This document shows positions 1 to 9,000 of a stretch of 64,000 nt of DNA, piece after piece (position 1 is the first letter of the stretch; the number at the start of each line of letters is the position of its first letter). The translations under genes and the position numbers were made by a program. Under the pieces are notes generated by a model. That model had not been told where the DNA came from. It did no database searches and saw nothing but the letters and a program-made list of their open reading frames with translations. This DNA is from Variovorax sp. 770b2 (GTDB lineage Bacteria; Pseudomonadota; Gammaproteobacteria; Burkholderiales; Burkholderiaceae_C), in the NCBI RefSeq assembly GCF_900115685.1, contig NZ_FOXJ01000001.1, positions 2,513,796 to 2,577,795 of the forward strand, given 5' to 3'.

Positions 1-292
1 CCGCCAGCGCCGGCAGCGCGGCATCGGGCGGCGCGAGCGCATCGACGGGGTTCTGCGGGCCCGTGGGCTCCGCGGCGGGCGCCGGCGCGGGGCCGTCGTT
101 CGGCGCGGCGGCCACCGGCGCGGGCTCGGGGGGCTTTTGCTGTTGCTGCTGGTACCAGCGCCAGCCGAAGAACGCGGCCGCCAGCACCACGAGGCCGATG
201 ACGACGAGCATGCCGATCGGCGTCTCGCGGCGGGGTCTGAATTCGGGGGCGTCCCGGGAGCCTGGGGAGTCCGAGGATGGGTTGTCGGTCAT
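1..292 (-). CDS. DUF3014 domain-containing membrane protein (5' part only)
   Basis: The gene starts at the ATG at 292 and runs off the left edge, so only about 97 N-terminal residues are visible. They show an acidic, Pro/Ser-rich cytoplasmic start (MTDNPSSDSPGS), one transmembrane helix (GMLVVIGLVVLAAAFFGW, residues about 25-42), a run of five Gln, then a long Pro/Ala-rich linker ending near ALAPPDAALPALA. This order (single helix, Pro/Ala linker, then a motif beginning LPxL) is what DUF3014 proteins look like. Their role is unknown. The domain itself lies outside the window. A perfect inverted repeat sits 32 bp upstream of the start (324-353). Confidence 0.7.
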   Translation of the reverse strand, partial: MTDNPSSDSPGSRDAPEFRPRRETPIGMLVVIGLVVLAAAFFGWRWYQQQQQKPPEPAPVAAAPNDGPAPAPAAEPTGPQNPVDALAPPDAALPALA

Positions 293-323
293 GGCGGCAC
301 GTTCCTTTTTGCTGAAGGCTGTG

Positions 324-353
324 TGATGCAACAGGTCGGCCGATGTTGCATCA
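324..353. promoter_or_regulatory. Perfect 10-bp inverted repeat upstream of the DUF3014 gene
   Basis: TGATGCAACA at 324-333 is followed after 10 nt by its exact reverse complement TGTTGCATCA at 344-353. It lies in the 138-bp gap upstream of the minus-strand gene starting at 292. The two-turn centre-to-centre spacing suits a dimeric repressor. A shorter CACAAG/CTTGTG pair lies at 373-393, nearer the end of the esterase gene. The binding factor is not identified. Confidence 0.4.
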
Positions 354-430
354 ATCGGCGCGCCGTCACGCCACAAGCTCGTAACGCCTTGTGACGCGTT
401 GCGAGCCGAGGTGCCCGTCCGCGCGAAGTT

Positions 431-1099
431 TCAGGCCGGCGCGCTGAGCGACTGCAGCCACGCGAGCGTGCCCTGCAGCTCGGCCGGACGGATCTCGTGC
501 GCGCCCGGAAAGTCGGAGCCCGACAGCGCCAGCGGCAGCGTGCGCGCAAGCTCACGCGTGGCCTGCGCCGCACCCGGTGGAATCACGTTGTCGGCGCTGC
601 CGTGGCTCACCCACAGCGCCTTGCCCTCGAAGGCCTCGGCGGGCGCGATGTGCGGCACCACCTGCGCCAGCAGCCGGCTGTGCCACACCAGCGCGGCGCG
701 CAGCTTCGCGGGCTGCGTGAGCAGGAGCGACAGCGCCATGATCCCGCCCTGGCTGAAGCCCCCCACCACGATGCGCTCGGGCGGCACGCCCAGTTGCTGC
801 GCGGCCGAGTCGATCATCTCGCCGACCAGGAAGCGGCTCTCGCGTTCCTGCTCTTCGTCGATGTGGCGCTCGCCGTTGGGCAGCACCTCGAACTCGAACC
901 ATGCATAGGCATCGGGCGACAGCACATACGGCGCGCGCAGGCTCAGCACGTGGAACTGCGGCGGCATCAGCCGCGCGAGGCCGAACAGGTCCTGCTCGTT
1001 GCTGCCGACGCCGTGCATCAGCACCAGCAGCCAGGGCTCGCGGACGCTGGCCTGTGCGCTGTGTTCGAGAAACTTGAGGGGGAGATGGAGCTGGGTCAT
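431..1099 (-). CDS. Serine carboxylesterase / phospholipase-carboxylesterase family
   Basis: 222-residue alpha/beta hydrolase. The N-terminal half has LVLMHGVGSNEQD (oxyanion strand), and GFSQGG carries the nucleophile serine. SHGSADNVIPP supplies the acid and FPGAHEIRP the catalytic histidine, the arrangement of the small cytosolic carboxylesterase (EstB/phospholipase-carboxylesterase) family, whose usual length is about 220 residues. Natural substrate unknown; short acyl esters are typical for the family. The start at 1099 (MTQLHLPLKF) is preferred to the longer open frame because the upstream gene ends at 1108, so the two genes are 8 bp apart and probably co-transcribed. Confidence 0.85.
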   Translation of the reverse strand: MTQLHLPLKFLEHSAQASVREPWLLVLMHGVGSNEQDLFGLARLMPPQFHVLSLRAPYVLSPDAYAWFEFEVLPNGERHIDEEQERESRFLVGEMIDSAAQQLGVPPERIVVGGFSQGGIMALSLLLTQPAKLRAALVWHSRLLAQVVPHIAPAEAFEGKALWVSHGSADNVIPPGAAQATRELARTLPLALSGSDFPGAHEIRPAELQGTLAWLQSLSAPA

Positions 1100-1107
1100 G
1101 AAGTGGT

Positions 1108-2160
1108 TCAGAGGGATGCGTGAAAACCTTGCGCGAGCGCGCGCGTGACTTCGGCCGACGACACCTCGCGGCAGCCGGCGGCGTTCTGCCCCGACCAGAG
1201 CGGGGAGAAGTCGCCGCTGCCCTTCGCCTCGGCCTTGGCGCGCAGCGGCGCGATGCCCGAAGTGGCGAGCGGAAACTCGGGCGCCGCGGCGCCGATGGGC
1301 CCCAGCTCGCGCATCACGCGATTGACGATGCCGCGCGCCGGCCGGCCGGTGAAGAGATTGGTGAGCGCGGTGTGGCGGGCGGCTTCGCTCTTGAGCGCCG
1401 CGCGGTGGATCGCGCTGGTCGTGGCCTCGGGCGTCAGCATGTAGGCGGTGCCCACCTGCACGCCCGCGGCGCCCAGGGCCATGGCCGCGGCCACGCCGCT
1501 CGCATCGGCGATGCCGCCGGCCGCGATCACCGGCACCTTCACCGCGCGCACCAACTGCGGCAGCAAGGCGAAGGTGCCGAGCTGCTTGGTCAAGTCGTGC
1601 GAGAGGAAGTGCCCGCGATGGCCGCCTGCCTCGAGCCCCTGCGCAATCACCGCATCGGCGCCATGCGCTTCGAGCCACAGCGCCTCTTCGACCGTGGTGG
1701 CAGAAGCCAGCACCTTCGCGCCCCAGCCATGCACCCGCGCGAGCAGTTCCGCGGGCGGCAAACCGAAATGAAAGCTCACCACCGGCGGCTTGAACTCGGC
1801 CAGCAGATCGGCCACCTCGGCGCTGAAGGGATTGCGCCCCGGGCCAGTGGGAATGCTCGCCGCATCGATGCCGAATTCGGCGTAGTACGGCGCCAGCGCA
1901 GCGCGCCACGTGGCCTCGCGCTCGGTGCTCGGCACGGGCGGCGTGTGGCAGAAGAAGTTGACGTTGTAGGGCCTGTCGGTGCCCGCGCGGATGGCCGCGA
2001 GTTCGCTGCGCATCACGTCGGGGCTCAGCATCGCGCAGGGCAGCGAGCCGAGCCCGCCTGCGTTGCTCACCGCGATGGCCATCGCGCTGACCTGGATGCC
2101 GGCCATCGGCGCCTGGATGAGGGGAAGTTCGGTGCCGAGAATCTGCTGCAGCGTGGCCAT
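1108..2160 (-). CDS. NAD(P)H-dependent flavin oxidoreductase, nitronate monooxygenase-like
   Basis: 350-residue TIM-barrel flavoprotein of the 2-nitropropane dioxygenase/nitronate monooxygenase family. Seen: the N-terminal PLIQAPMAG motif, GLEAGGHRGHF in the middle, and the FMN phosphate-binding region VIAAGGIADASGVAAAMALGAAG followed by VGTAYMLTPEA. Members oxidise alkyl nitronates or act as NADH:quinone reductases, and the subtype cannot be fixed by eye. Start at 2160 (MATLQQILGTELP) matches the family N-terminus. It is the first gene of a likely two-gene unit with the esterase. Confidence 0.87.
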   Translation of the reverse strand: MATLQQILGTELPLIQAPMAGIQVSAMAIAVSNAGGLGSLPCAMLSPDVMRSELAAIRAGTDRPYNVNFFCHTPPVPSTEREATWRAALAPYYAEFGIDAASIPTGPGRNPFSAEVADLLAEFKPPVVSFHFGLPPAELLARVHGWGAKVLASATTVEEALWLEAHGADAVIAQGLEAGGHRGHFLSHDLTKQLGTFALLPQLVRAVKVPVIAAGGIADASGVAAAMALGAAGVQVGTAYMLTPEATTSAIHRAALKSEAARHTALTNLFTGRPARGIVNRVMRELGPIGAAAPEFPLATSGIAPLRAKAEAKGSGDFSPLWSGQNAAGCREVSSAEVTRALAQGFHASL

Positions 2161-2256
2161 TCGGGTGCTCCTTCTTGATCGGATGCCGCGATTGTCCCGC
2201 CAAGCCGGGCGGCGCTGCGCCCGCGGGGTCATCGCAAGGCACGGCGATCACGCGGC

Positions 2257-2619
2257 TCACTTGCCCGACGCATGCTTGGGATCATGCCCCCAGTTCATCA
2301 ACGAGTAGCGCCACGGCGTCTCGGTCACGTCGCCCTCGGGCCGCTGGGCCAGGTGGCGCTTGACGTAGCCGACCACCTTGCGCATGTGCGCGATGTCGCC
2401 GGCGGTGAACTCGCCGCGGGCCTTCGCGAGCAGGCGCACGATGCGCCGCCCCGAGCGATGGCCGACCGACTCGCCGCCCTCTGCGCCCTTGAAGCCGACG
2501 GCGCGGGAGTCGTCGGTGTCGAGCCAGTCGCCCAGCTGCCGCGGCGACATGTTGACCGCGCGCTTGAACGCGCGCACAACGTCCGCATCGGCCGTGGCGG
2601 GAGTGCGTGCGCTAGCCAT
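2257..2619 (-). CDS. DUF3140 domain-containing protein
   Basis: 120 residues, soluble and basic. The core FKRAVNMSPRQLGDWLDT followed by GHRSGRRIVRLLAK, MRKVVGYVKRHLAQRP and a terminal WRYSLMNWGHDP is the DUF3140 pattern. Function unknown. The ATG at 2619 overlaps the stop of the upstream DUF2945 gene by 8 bp, so the two are translationally coupled. DUF2945 and DUF3140 genes are often neighbours in proteobacteria, which suggests a shared role, possibly nucleic-acid related; that is inference. Confidence 0.8.
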   Translation of the reverse strand: MASARTPATADADVVRAFKRAVNMSPRQLGDWLDTDDSRAVGFKGAEGGESVGHRSGRRIVRLLAKARGEFTAGDIAHMRKVVGYVKRHLAQRPEGDVTETPWRYSLMNWGHDPKHASGK

Positions 2620-2824
2620 TTTTCTGAAGCGCACCTGCCTTGTGGATCGCCTTCTTGCCCGACTTGCCGCTCTTGACCTCGAACTCGGGATGGGCCTTCG
2701 TCGCCTTGGCGGTGTGCCCCTTCACGCTCGCGGTGCCCGTCACCTTGCGGGTCACCACGCCCGTGGTCTTTCCCTGGGAGGTGCTCCAGGCGACCTTGTC
2801 GCCCACCTTCGGTTCGCTCTTCAT
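2612..2824 (-). CDS. DUF2945 (Tudor-like, hypervirulence-associated) protein
   Basis: 70 residues, very Lys-rich. KVGDKVAWSTSQGKTTGVVTRKVTG is the SH3/Tudor-like fold typical of DUF2945, followed by EFEVKSGKSGKKAIHKAGAL. The start at 2824 (MKSEPKVGDKV) has GGGG 8 nt upstream; an ATG two codons earlier (2830) is possible. A longer in-frame extension to 3049 looks non-coding. Overlaps the following DUF3140 start by 8 bp. No experimentally defined function that I can name. Confidence 0.8.
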   Translation of the reverse strand: MKSEPKVGDKVAWSTSQGKTTGVVTRKVTGTASVKGHTAKATKAHPEFEVKSGKSGKKAIHKAGALQKNG

Positions 2825-2931
2825 GTGCATGGCCCCGTGGAAGTCTGCGAATGGCCCAGTCTCTGCAGGCACGCGCGACGACGGCGTCGCGATGGCCGAC
2901 GAAAAGCGTAGGACGGTGCCGTCACCGGGGA

Positions 2932-3789
2932 TCAAGTTCGCGTCACGAAATCTGCGATCAGCGCCGCGCAGCGTTCGCCATGTGTCTCCAGCAACAGGTG
3001 CGGTCCGTCGAGCACATGCGCTTCCATGCGCGGCAGGTCCTGCAGCCACGAGACGATTTCGGCGCAGTCGAAGAAGCTGTCGTGCCGGCCCCAGAGCATG
3101 AGCGCTGGCGGTTGGTGCTCGCGCAGGTACCGGCTGATGTCATCGAAGCGCGCGGCGTAGTTGCCGTAGTCCTTCACCAGCGCGCGCTGCACGTCCAGGT
3201 GACCGGGGCGGCTCAACATGCGCCAGTCCTCGTCCCAGTCGTCCGGGGAGATGCGTGCGGCGATGTCCTCCGGGATGTCGCCGATGTACTGGTAGCACAC
3301 GCCCTCGAAAGTGAGATGGGCGGTGGCGGCCTTCTCGTTCTCTTTCGAAGGCGCATGCCAGTAGTCGATGGTGTCCTTCCACGCCGGCCCCCAGCCGGTG
3401 GCGTGCGCGTTGGCGTTCTGCACGATCAGGCCGCGCACGCGGCGCGGATCGCGCATCGCCAGGTCGAGCGCGACGGGCGCGCCGTAGTCGTGCACGTAGA
3501 GAAACACGCTCGCGACGCCGAGCTTTTCGAGCAGGCCTTCGACGAGGTCGGCGAAGCGCGTAAAACTGGGCTCGGCGATGAGATCGGTCGCGCCGGAACC
3601 GGGCATGTCGGGCGCGATCACGAAGCATGTGTCCGACAGGTGCGTGGCGAGGCGCTCGAACGTGCGCGCGGAATTCGGGAAGCCATGCAGGAGCAAGACC
3701 GCCGGGTTGCGGCGGTCGCCGGCCACGATGGTGGAGACGCCGCAGCCGTCGATATCGAAGCGGTCACGACGGGCCAAGTGGGCATTCAT
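2932..3789 (-). CDS. Alpha/beta hydrolase with Asp nucleophile (epoxide hydrolase / haloalkane dehalogenase-like)
   Basis: 285 residues. LLLHGFPNSARTF supplies the oxyanion strand (HGFP as in epoxide hydrolases). The nucleophile elbow reads YVHDYGAPVAL, with Asp in place of Ser, which marks the epoxide hydrolase/haloalkane dehalogenase branch. A cap region follows (residues about 130-200), then GRHDSFFDCAE and a C-terminal DGPHLLLETHGE histidine. The substrate is not deducible. It stands alone between two short gaps and is transcribed like its neighbours. Confidence 0.8.
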   Translation of the reverse strand: MNAHLARRDRFDIDGCGVSTIVAGDRRNPAVLLLHGFPNSARTFERLATHLSDTCFVIAPDMPGSGATDLIAEPSFTRFADLVEGLLEKLGVASVFLYVHDYGAPVALDLAMRDPRRVRGLIVQNANAHATGWGPAWKDTIDYWHAPSKENEKAATAHLTFEGVCYQYIGDIPEDIAARISPDDWDEDWRMLSRPGHLDVQRALVKDYGNYAARFDDISRYLREHQPPALMLWGRHDSFFDCAEIVSWLQDLPRMEAHVLDGPHLLLETHGERCAALIADFVTRT

Positions 3790-3888
3790 GTCGGCGTTCT
3801 CCTTGATTCATCGATCCAGGGACGCCAGCGTGACCGCTTCGGGCCGCGCGCGATGTCGGACGCTTGCGCGCCCCGATGCAAGCCGCGC

Positions 3889-4386
3889 TCAGCGCGGCGC
3901 GCCGAAATCCTTCAGCTTGAAATCCGTCTCGTCCTTGTAGCCATACAGGCGGCACGCGGCGCGAAAGTCTTCCGCGGAGAACCCCGTCCAGGCGTAGTTG
4001 CGCACGTTGCGCCCCGTCGCGCGGTTCTGCACGTAGAACGACAGCGTCGCCTTCGACTCGGAGAGGCTGATCGTCTTGTGCAGGTTCGGCACGAACTTGA
4101 ATTGCTGGGCGTCGAAGGTCTTGGCAAAACCCAGCGCCGTGCGCACGACGATGCGCTCCGGGGTGAACTCGAACTTCGACGCGAAGAGATAGTCGCGGCG
4201 AAGCAGCACGACAAGCACGAGCCCCAGCCCGATCGTCGCCGCATAGAACAGCGGCGAATTGATCGTCCGGTCCACCAGGAACCGGTACGCGTAGTTGAAG
4301 ACCAGCGAGGCCAGCCCGACCATCAACACCAGCTGCCCGACCTGGCTGAGCAGCCACTTGGGCTTGTTCGATACCGAAACGATCAC
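3889..4386 (-). CDS. Small inner-membrane protein, uncharacterised
   Basis: 165 residues from a GTG at 4386, chosen because a GGAGGGAGAG ribosome-binding site lies directly upstream. An N-terminal tail (SVSNKPKWLLS) leads into two membrane helices (LVLMVGLASLVFNYAYRFLV and LFYAATIGLGLVLVVLL). A roughly 90-residue soluble beta-rich domain follows (KFEFTPERIVVRTALGF, then ATLSFYVQNRATGRNVRNYAWTGF), resembling a PH-like bacterial domain. No family name recognised. Lies 85 bp downstream of the MurA-like gene on the same strand. Confidence 0.65.
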   Translation of the reverse strand: MIVSVSNKPKWLLSQVGQLVLMVGLASLVFNYAYRFLVDRTINSPLFYAATIGLGLVLVVLLRRDYLFASKFEFTPERIVVRTALGFAKTFDAQQFKFVPNLHKTISLSESKATLSFYVQNRATGRNVRNYAWTGFSAEDFRAACRLYGYKDETDFKLKDFGAPR

Positions 4387-4471
4387 AATCTCTCCCTCCC
4401 TCGATGCTTGTTGTTGAAACCCATGCGGCAGCAATGGCAGCGTGCAAGCCGCCTCGCGCCCTCTCCCCGGC

Positions 4472-5773
4472 TCACTCTTCGCTCGTCCACTCCACCTGCA
4501 CGCCCAGGCTGCGCAGGTTCTCCACGAAGCGCGGATGCGCGCGGCGGATCGGCGTCGCGTTGCGGATTTCCGAACGCCCTTCGATGCTCGCGGCCACCAT
4601 GAAGAGCGCGATCGCCACGCGGATGATGTACGGGCTCTCGACCACCGCCGGCGTCAGCGGATTGCCGCCGAAGGTGATGAGCCGGTGCGGGTCCGACGAG
4701 AACACGTGCGCGCCGAACTTGGAGAGCTCGCCCGTCCAGCCCAGTGCGCCGTCGTACACCTTGTTCCAGAACATCGCGTTGCCCTCGGCGCGCACGCCCA
4801 GCGCAATGAAGATGGGCAGCAGGTCCACCGGAAAGTAGGGCCACGGCGCCGCCTCGACCTTGGTGAGCACGTTGCTCGTGAACGGCGTCTGCACCTTCAG
4901 CGGACCGGTGCGGATGGCGCGCGACCAGCCGTCCGCATGCTCGATGCGCACGCCGAATTTGGCGAAGGTGCGGTCCAGCAGCGGAAAGTTCGAGGGCGCG
5001 CTGTTGCGCACGATCACGTCGCCGTTTGTGATGGCGCCGAGCGCGAGGAACGTCGTGATCTCGTGGAAGTCTTCGTCGAAGCGGAACTCGCCGCCCGTGA
5101 GTGCGCTGCCGCCATGCACCGTCACGCGCGAGGTGCCGATGCCCTCGATGCGCACGCCGATCATCGCCATGAAGCGGCAGAACTCCTGCACGTGCGGCTC
5201 CGAGGCGGCGTTGGTGAGCGTGGAGGTGCCGTCGGCCGCGGCCGCGCACAGCACGAAGTTCTCGGTGGTGGTGACCGAGGCGTAGTCCAGCCAGTGGTCG
5301 GTGGGCACGAGGCGCCCGGCGCTGCGCACCAGCAGCGACCCCTCGGTGCGCTCCACCTTGCCGCCGAAGCGCTGGAACACCTCCACGTGCGGATCGATCT
5401 CGCGCACGCCCAGCGTGCAGCCCTTGACGTTGTCTTCCAGCCGCGCCACGCCAAAGCGCGCGAGCAGCGGCGGCACCAGCATGATCGACGAACGCATCTC
5501 CTCGGGCAGGCGATGCAGCGCGGCGTCGAACGCGGTCTCGCGGTGGTGCAGCGCGAGCGTGCCGGTGGCGTGGTCCATCTGCACGTCGCTTCCGAGGGTG
5601 CGGAAGATGTCCAGGATCTTGCGCACGTCGGTGATGTCGGGCACGCCGAGCAATCGCAGCGGCTCGTTGGTGAGCAAGGTGGCGCAGAGCACCGGCAGCA
5701 CGGCGTTCTTGTTGGCGGAGGGGGTGATGCGGCCGCGAAGCGGCGTGCCGCCGTGCACGATGAGGTTGGACAT
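4472..5773 (-). CDS. murA: UDP-N-acetylglucosamine 1-carboxyvinyltransferase (MurA family, probable second copy)
   Basis: 433 residues, EPSP-synthase fold. The reaction transfers enolpyruvate from PEP to UDP-GlcNAc, the first committed step of peptidoglycan synthesis. Seen: SANKNAVLPVLCATLL near the start (Lys22, Asn23) and the active-site loop DNVKGCTLGVREIDPHVEV with the catalytic Cys at residue 119, the residue fosfomycin alkylates. Slightly longer than the usual 419. The flanking genes are not those of the main betaproteobacterial murA (near hisG/toluene-tolerance genes), so this looks like a paralogue; that is inference. Divergent from the autotransporter, 284 bp apart. Confidence 0.85.
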   Translation of the reverse strand: MSNLIVHGGTPLRGRITPSANKNAVLPVLCATLLTNEPLRLLGVPDITDVRKILDIFRTLGSDVQMDHATGTLALHHRETAFDAALHRLPEEMRSSIMLVPPLLARFGVARLEDNVKGCTLGVREIDPHVEVFQRFGGKVERTEGSLLVRSAGRLVPTDHWLDYASVTTTENFVLCAAAADGTSTLTNAASEPHVQEFCRFMAMIGVRIEGIGTSRVTVHGGSALTGGEFRFDEDFHEITTFLALGAITNGDVIVRNSAPSNFPLLDRTFAKFGVRIEHADGWSRAIRTGPLKVQTPFTSNVLTKVEAAPWPYFPVDLLPIFIALGVRAEGNAMFWNKVYDGALGWTGELSKFGAHVFSSDPHRLITFGGNPLTPAVVESPYIIRVAIALFMVAASIEGRSEIRNATPIRRAHPRFVENLRSLGVQVEWTSEE

Positions 5774-6057
5774 GGAGGTGCGGAAAGAGCGGAGGAGCGG
5801 AAGAGCGAAAGGCGAGCGGGAAAACCGGGGAGCCCTGGGGCGGGAAAGGGTCGCGGACCGTCCGCAACCGGGTGACGGGACTTTAGCTGCGGCGGATGGC
5901 GGCTTCGCGCCGGGAAGTTGTAAGAACTTGGCCGCCGCGGAGCAATCGGCGCTGTCTCGCCCTGCCAACAGCGACAAATTCGGGGAAATGTCTCATCGCC
6001 TTGACATGCGACAAGTTGTACGATTTCGTATCTCTTGTCACAAGTCAATACATTTTC
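5774..6057. other. Divergent intergenic region, MurA paralogue / autotransporter
   Basis: 284 bp without a gene. The left half is purine-rich and holds a GAGGTGCGG-like ribosome-binding region for the minus-strand gene. The right end is much more AT-rich and contains the 48-bp imperfect palindrome at 6001-6048, whose left edge TTGACA also fits a -35 box. I cannot pair it with a convincing -10. Confidence 0.5.
6001..6048. promoter_or_regulatory. 48-bp imperfect palindrome next to the autotransporter start
   Basis: Two nested inverted repeats share one centre (6024.5): TTGAC 6001-6005 with GTCAA 6044-6048, and GACAAG 6010-6015 with CTTGTC 6034-6039, plus an inner TACGA/TCGTA at 6019-6023/6026-6030. 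18 of 24 symmetric pairs match. It ends 9 bp before the autotransporter ATG, where no Shine-Dalgarno sequence is visible. It could be an operator or, in the mRNA, a hairpin controlling initiation. Confidence 0.5.
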
Positions 6058-9000
6058 ATGCCCACCTTCAATGAAAACAGGCGGACCGCGCGCGCCGCGC
6101 AGCCACGCTCGAACGTCCCACGCCGAGCCGCCGCCCGTCCCCTGTTTGCATCGTCGGCCACGGCGCTTGCGGTCGCCCTGCTCGCCGCGGCGCCGCAGAT
6201 GGCAAGTGCCGCCAACGAGTGCGGAGCGGAGGCCCCGGGGCAGGACACCCTCACCTGCGCGGCCGTGGGCTATCCCCTCGGAATCACGTACGCCGCATCC
6301 AACGGATTGACGCTCACCCTGGACGAGGCGGCCATGGTCGTCAGAGGCACAGGCGTCCTGCTGCAAACGCTCATCGGCCCGATAGCCCCCGAGCTGACCG
6401 TCAATGTGACGAACGTCAACTCGATCACCTCCAGCGGCACGGCGGTGTCGGTCGTCAACCAAGCGGTCGGCGGGTTTGCCGCCATCAACATCGACGACGG
6501 AACGATCATCTCGACCGGCGCGGCCACCAACGCCGTCAATGCAAACGGTGGCGCCTCGGGCGCCAATGCCCAGGTGACGTTGAACGGCGGGCAGATCGTG
6601 AATATCAGCGGGGGCGGCGGGATCGGCGCGCAGACGGCCGGCACCAACGGGACCGGGAACGCAACCATCGTGATCAACGCGGGCTCGGTACAAGCGTCCA
6701 GTTCCGGCGCGATCGCGTCGATCTCCGGCCCCAACCACACGGGTACGGCACGCATTGCCATGAACGGCGGTTCCATCTTCTCCGTGGGGTCGAGCGCACT
6801 GGCGGCGACCACCACCGGCAAGGGCCTGGCGCAGGTGCAGATGACGGGCGGCACCGTCGCCACCACCGGCGCCAACGGGGATGGCATCTTCGCGTCGAGC
6901 AAGGCCGGCACCTACGCGGTGGACGTGAGCGGGGGCACCGTCGGCGGCGGTGCCGGATTCGGCGCGGCGATCCACACCTCCGCCGCCGCCGGCGGCACGG
7001 TCAACATCGGCGCGGGCGCCGTCGTCAACGCCGGCGCCTCCGGCGTCGCGCTGCGCGATGGCGACGCCAACCGCGACGGCGTCGACGAAATCAACGGCAA
7101 CGCGACCATCACCACCGCCGGCACGCTCAACGGCGCCGTGCTGCTGGGCGGCGGCACCGACACGCTCAACATCGCGGGCGGCGCGATCAACGGCAGCATT
7201 TCCGGCGACGGTGCCGACACGCTCAACTTCAACCTCGGCGCGGGCAGCTTCGTGCACGGCGCGGCCTTCGCCATCGGCGGCATGAACGCCGTGGTCATGA
7301 ACTCGGGCACCGTGCAGCTGGACAGCACCCTCGCCGGCAACACGCTGACCGTGAACGGCGGCACCCTCGTGCTCGGCGGCGCCAACAGCTACACGGGCGG
7401 CACGTTCCTGAACGGCGGCGTGCTGTCGGTGTCCAGCGACGCCAACCTCGGCGACGCAGCCGGCGCGCTCGATTTCGACGGCGGCACGCTGCGCAACTCG
7501 GCCGATTTCGCGACGGCGCGCACCGTGGTGCTCGGCGCCGGCGGCGGCACCTTCCAGGCCGATGCCAACCTCGCGGTGTCCAGCGGCATCACGGGCGCGG
7601 GGAGCCTTGCCAAGACCGGCGGCGGCACGCTCACGCTCTCGGGGACCAACACCTACGGCGGCTCCACGAATGTGGCGCAGGGCACGCTGCGCGCTGGCGC
7701 GGCCAACGCCTTCAGCGCAGCGTCGGCGCACAACGTGGCAGCCGGCGCGACGCTCGATCTCGCGGGCTTCAGCCAGGCGGTCGCATCGCTGGCCAACAGC
7801 GGCACCGTCTCGCTCGTGGGCGCTACCGCGGGCACGACGTTGACGGTCAACGGCAACTACGTCGGCAACAACGGTGTGCTGAAGATCGGCACCGCGCTGA
7901 ACGCCTCCGGCCCCTCGGACCGGCTCGTGATCGACGGCGGCGCGGCCACCGGCAAGACCAGCGTGCAGGTCACCAACCTGGGCGGCCTGGGCGCGCTCAC
8001 GAGTGGCAACGGCATCGAAGTGATCACCGCACAGAACGGCGCGACGACCACCGCGCAGACGACGAAAGATGCGTTCGCGCTGGCCGGCGGCCACGTGGAT
8101 GCCGGCGCCTACGAATACCGCCTGTACGCGGCCGATGCGACCGGCGCGGGCGAGAACTGGTTCCTGCGCTCGACCACCAACGCCGTCACGCCACCAACGA
8201 CGCCGGGCGTGCCCGGCATTCCGGTCATCACCTACCGCGCCGAAGCCTCGCTCTACGCGGCGCTGCCGAGCCAGCTGCGCCAAGGCAATCTCGCGATGCT
8301 CGGCGACCTGCGCAAGCGCGTGGGCGATGACGATGTGAAGGGCACGGCATCGACCCCGACCGGATCGGACCGCCGCGCCTGGGCGCGCGTGCTCTCGACC
8401 GACATCGACATCCAGCAAGGCGGCACCGTGTCGCCGACGAGCAAGGGACGCCTCACGGGCTTCCAGGCCGGCACCGACCTCCTGGCCACGCCGAACTGGC
8501 GCGCCGGCCTCTATGTCGGCCAGCTCGATGGCGATGCGACCGTCAACGGCTTCGCCAGCGGCGTGAGCAACCTGCGCACCGGCCGCAACGACCTGCGCAG
8601 CCAGTACGTGGGCGTCTACGGCACCTACACCGCCGACAGCGGCCTGTACGCCGACGTCGTGGTGCAGTCGGGCCGTCATCGCTACACGGTCGAGCCGATG
8701 TTCGGCGGCGGCGTCGGTGGCAAGGGCAACAGCTTGCTGGGGTCCATTGAAGTCGGCCAAGCCTTTGCACTCGGCGCCAGCGGCTGGAGCATCGAACCGC
8801 AACTGCAACTGATCCACCAGCACATGGACCTGAGCGACGCCGCCATCCTCGGCGCGGTCGTGCAGCCCGATGCCGACAGCGGCTGGATCGCGCGCGCCGG
8901 CGTTCGCGTCAAGGGCCAGGTCGACACCGCCATGGGCGCGCTGCAGCCTTACGGCCGCTTCAACGTCTACAAGACCTCCAGCGGCACCGACGTGGCGCGC

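Noticed and set aside
2851..4602. A 583-codon plus-strand open frame
   Set aside because: Opposite to the alpha/beta hydrolase and membrane-protein genes; composition (Arg, Val, His, Gln-rich) is typical of antisense reading and shows no motif.
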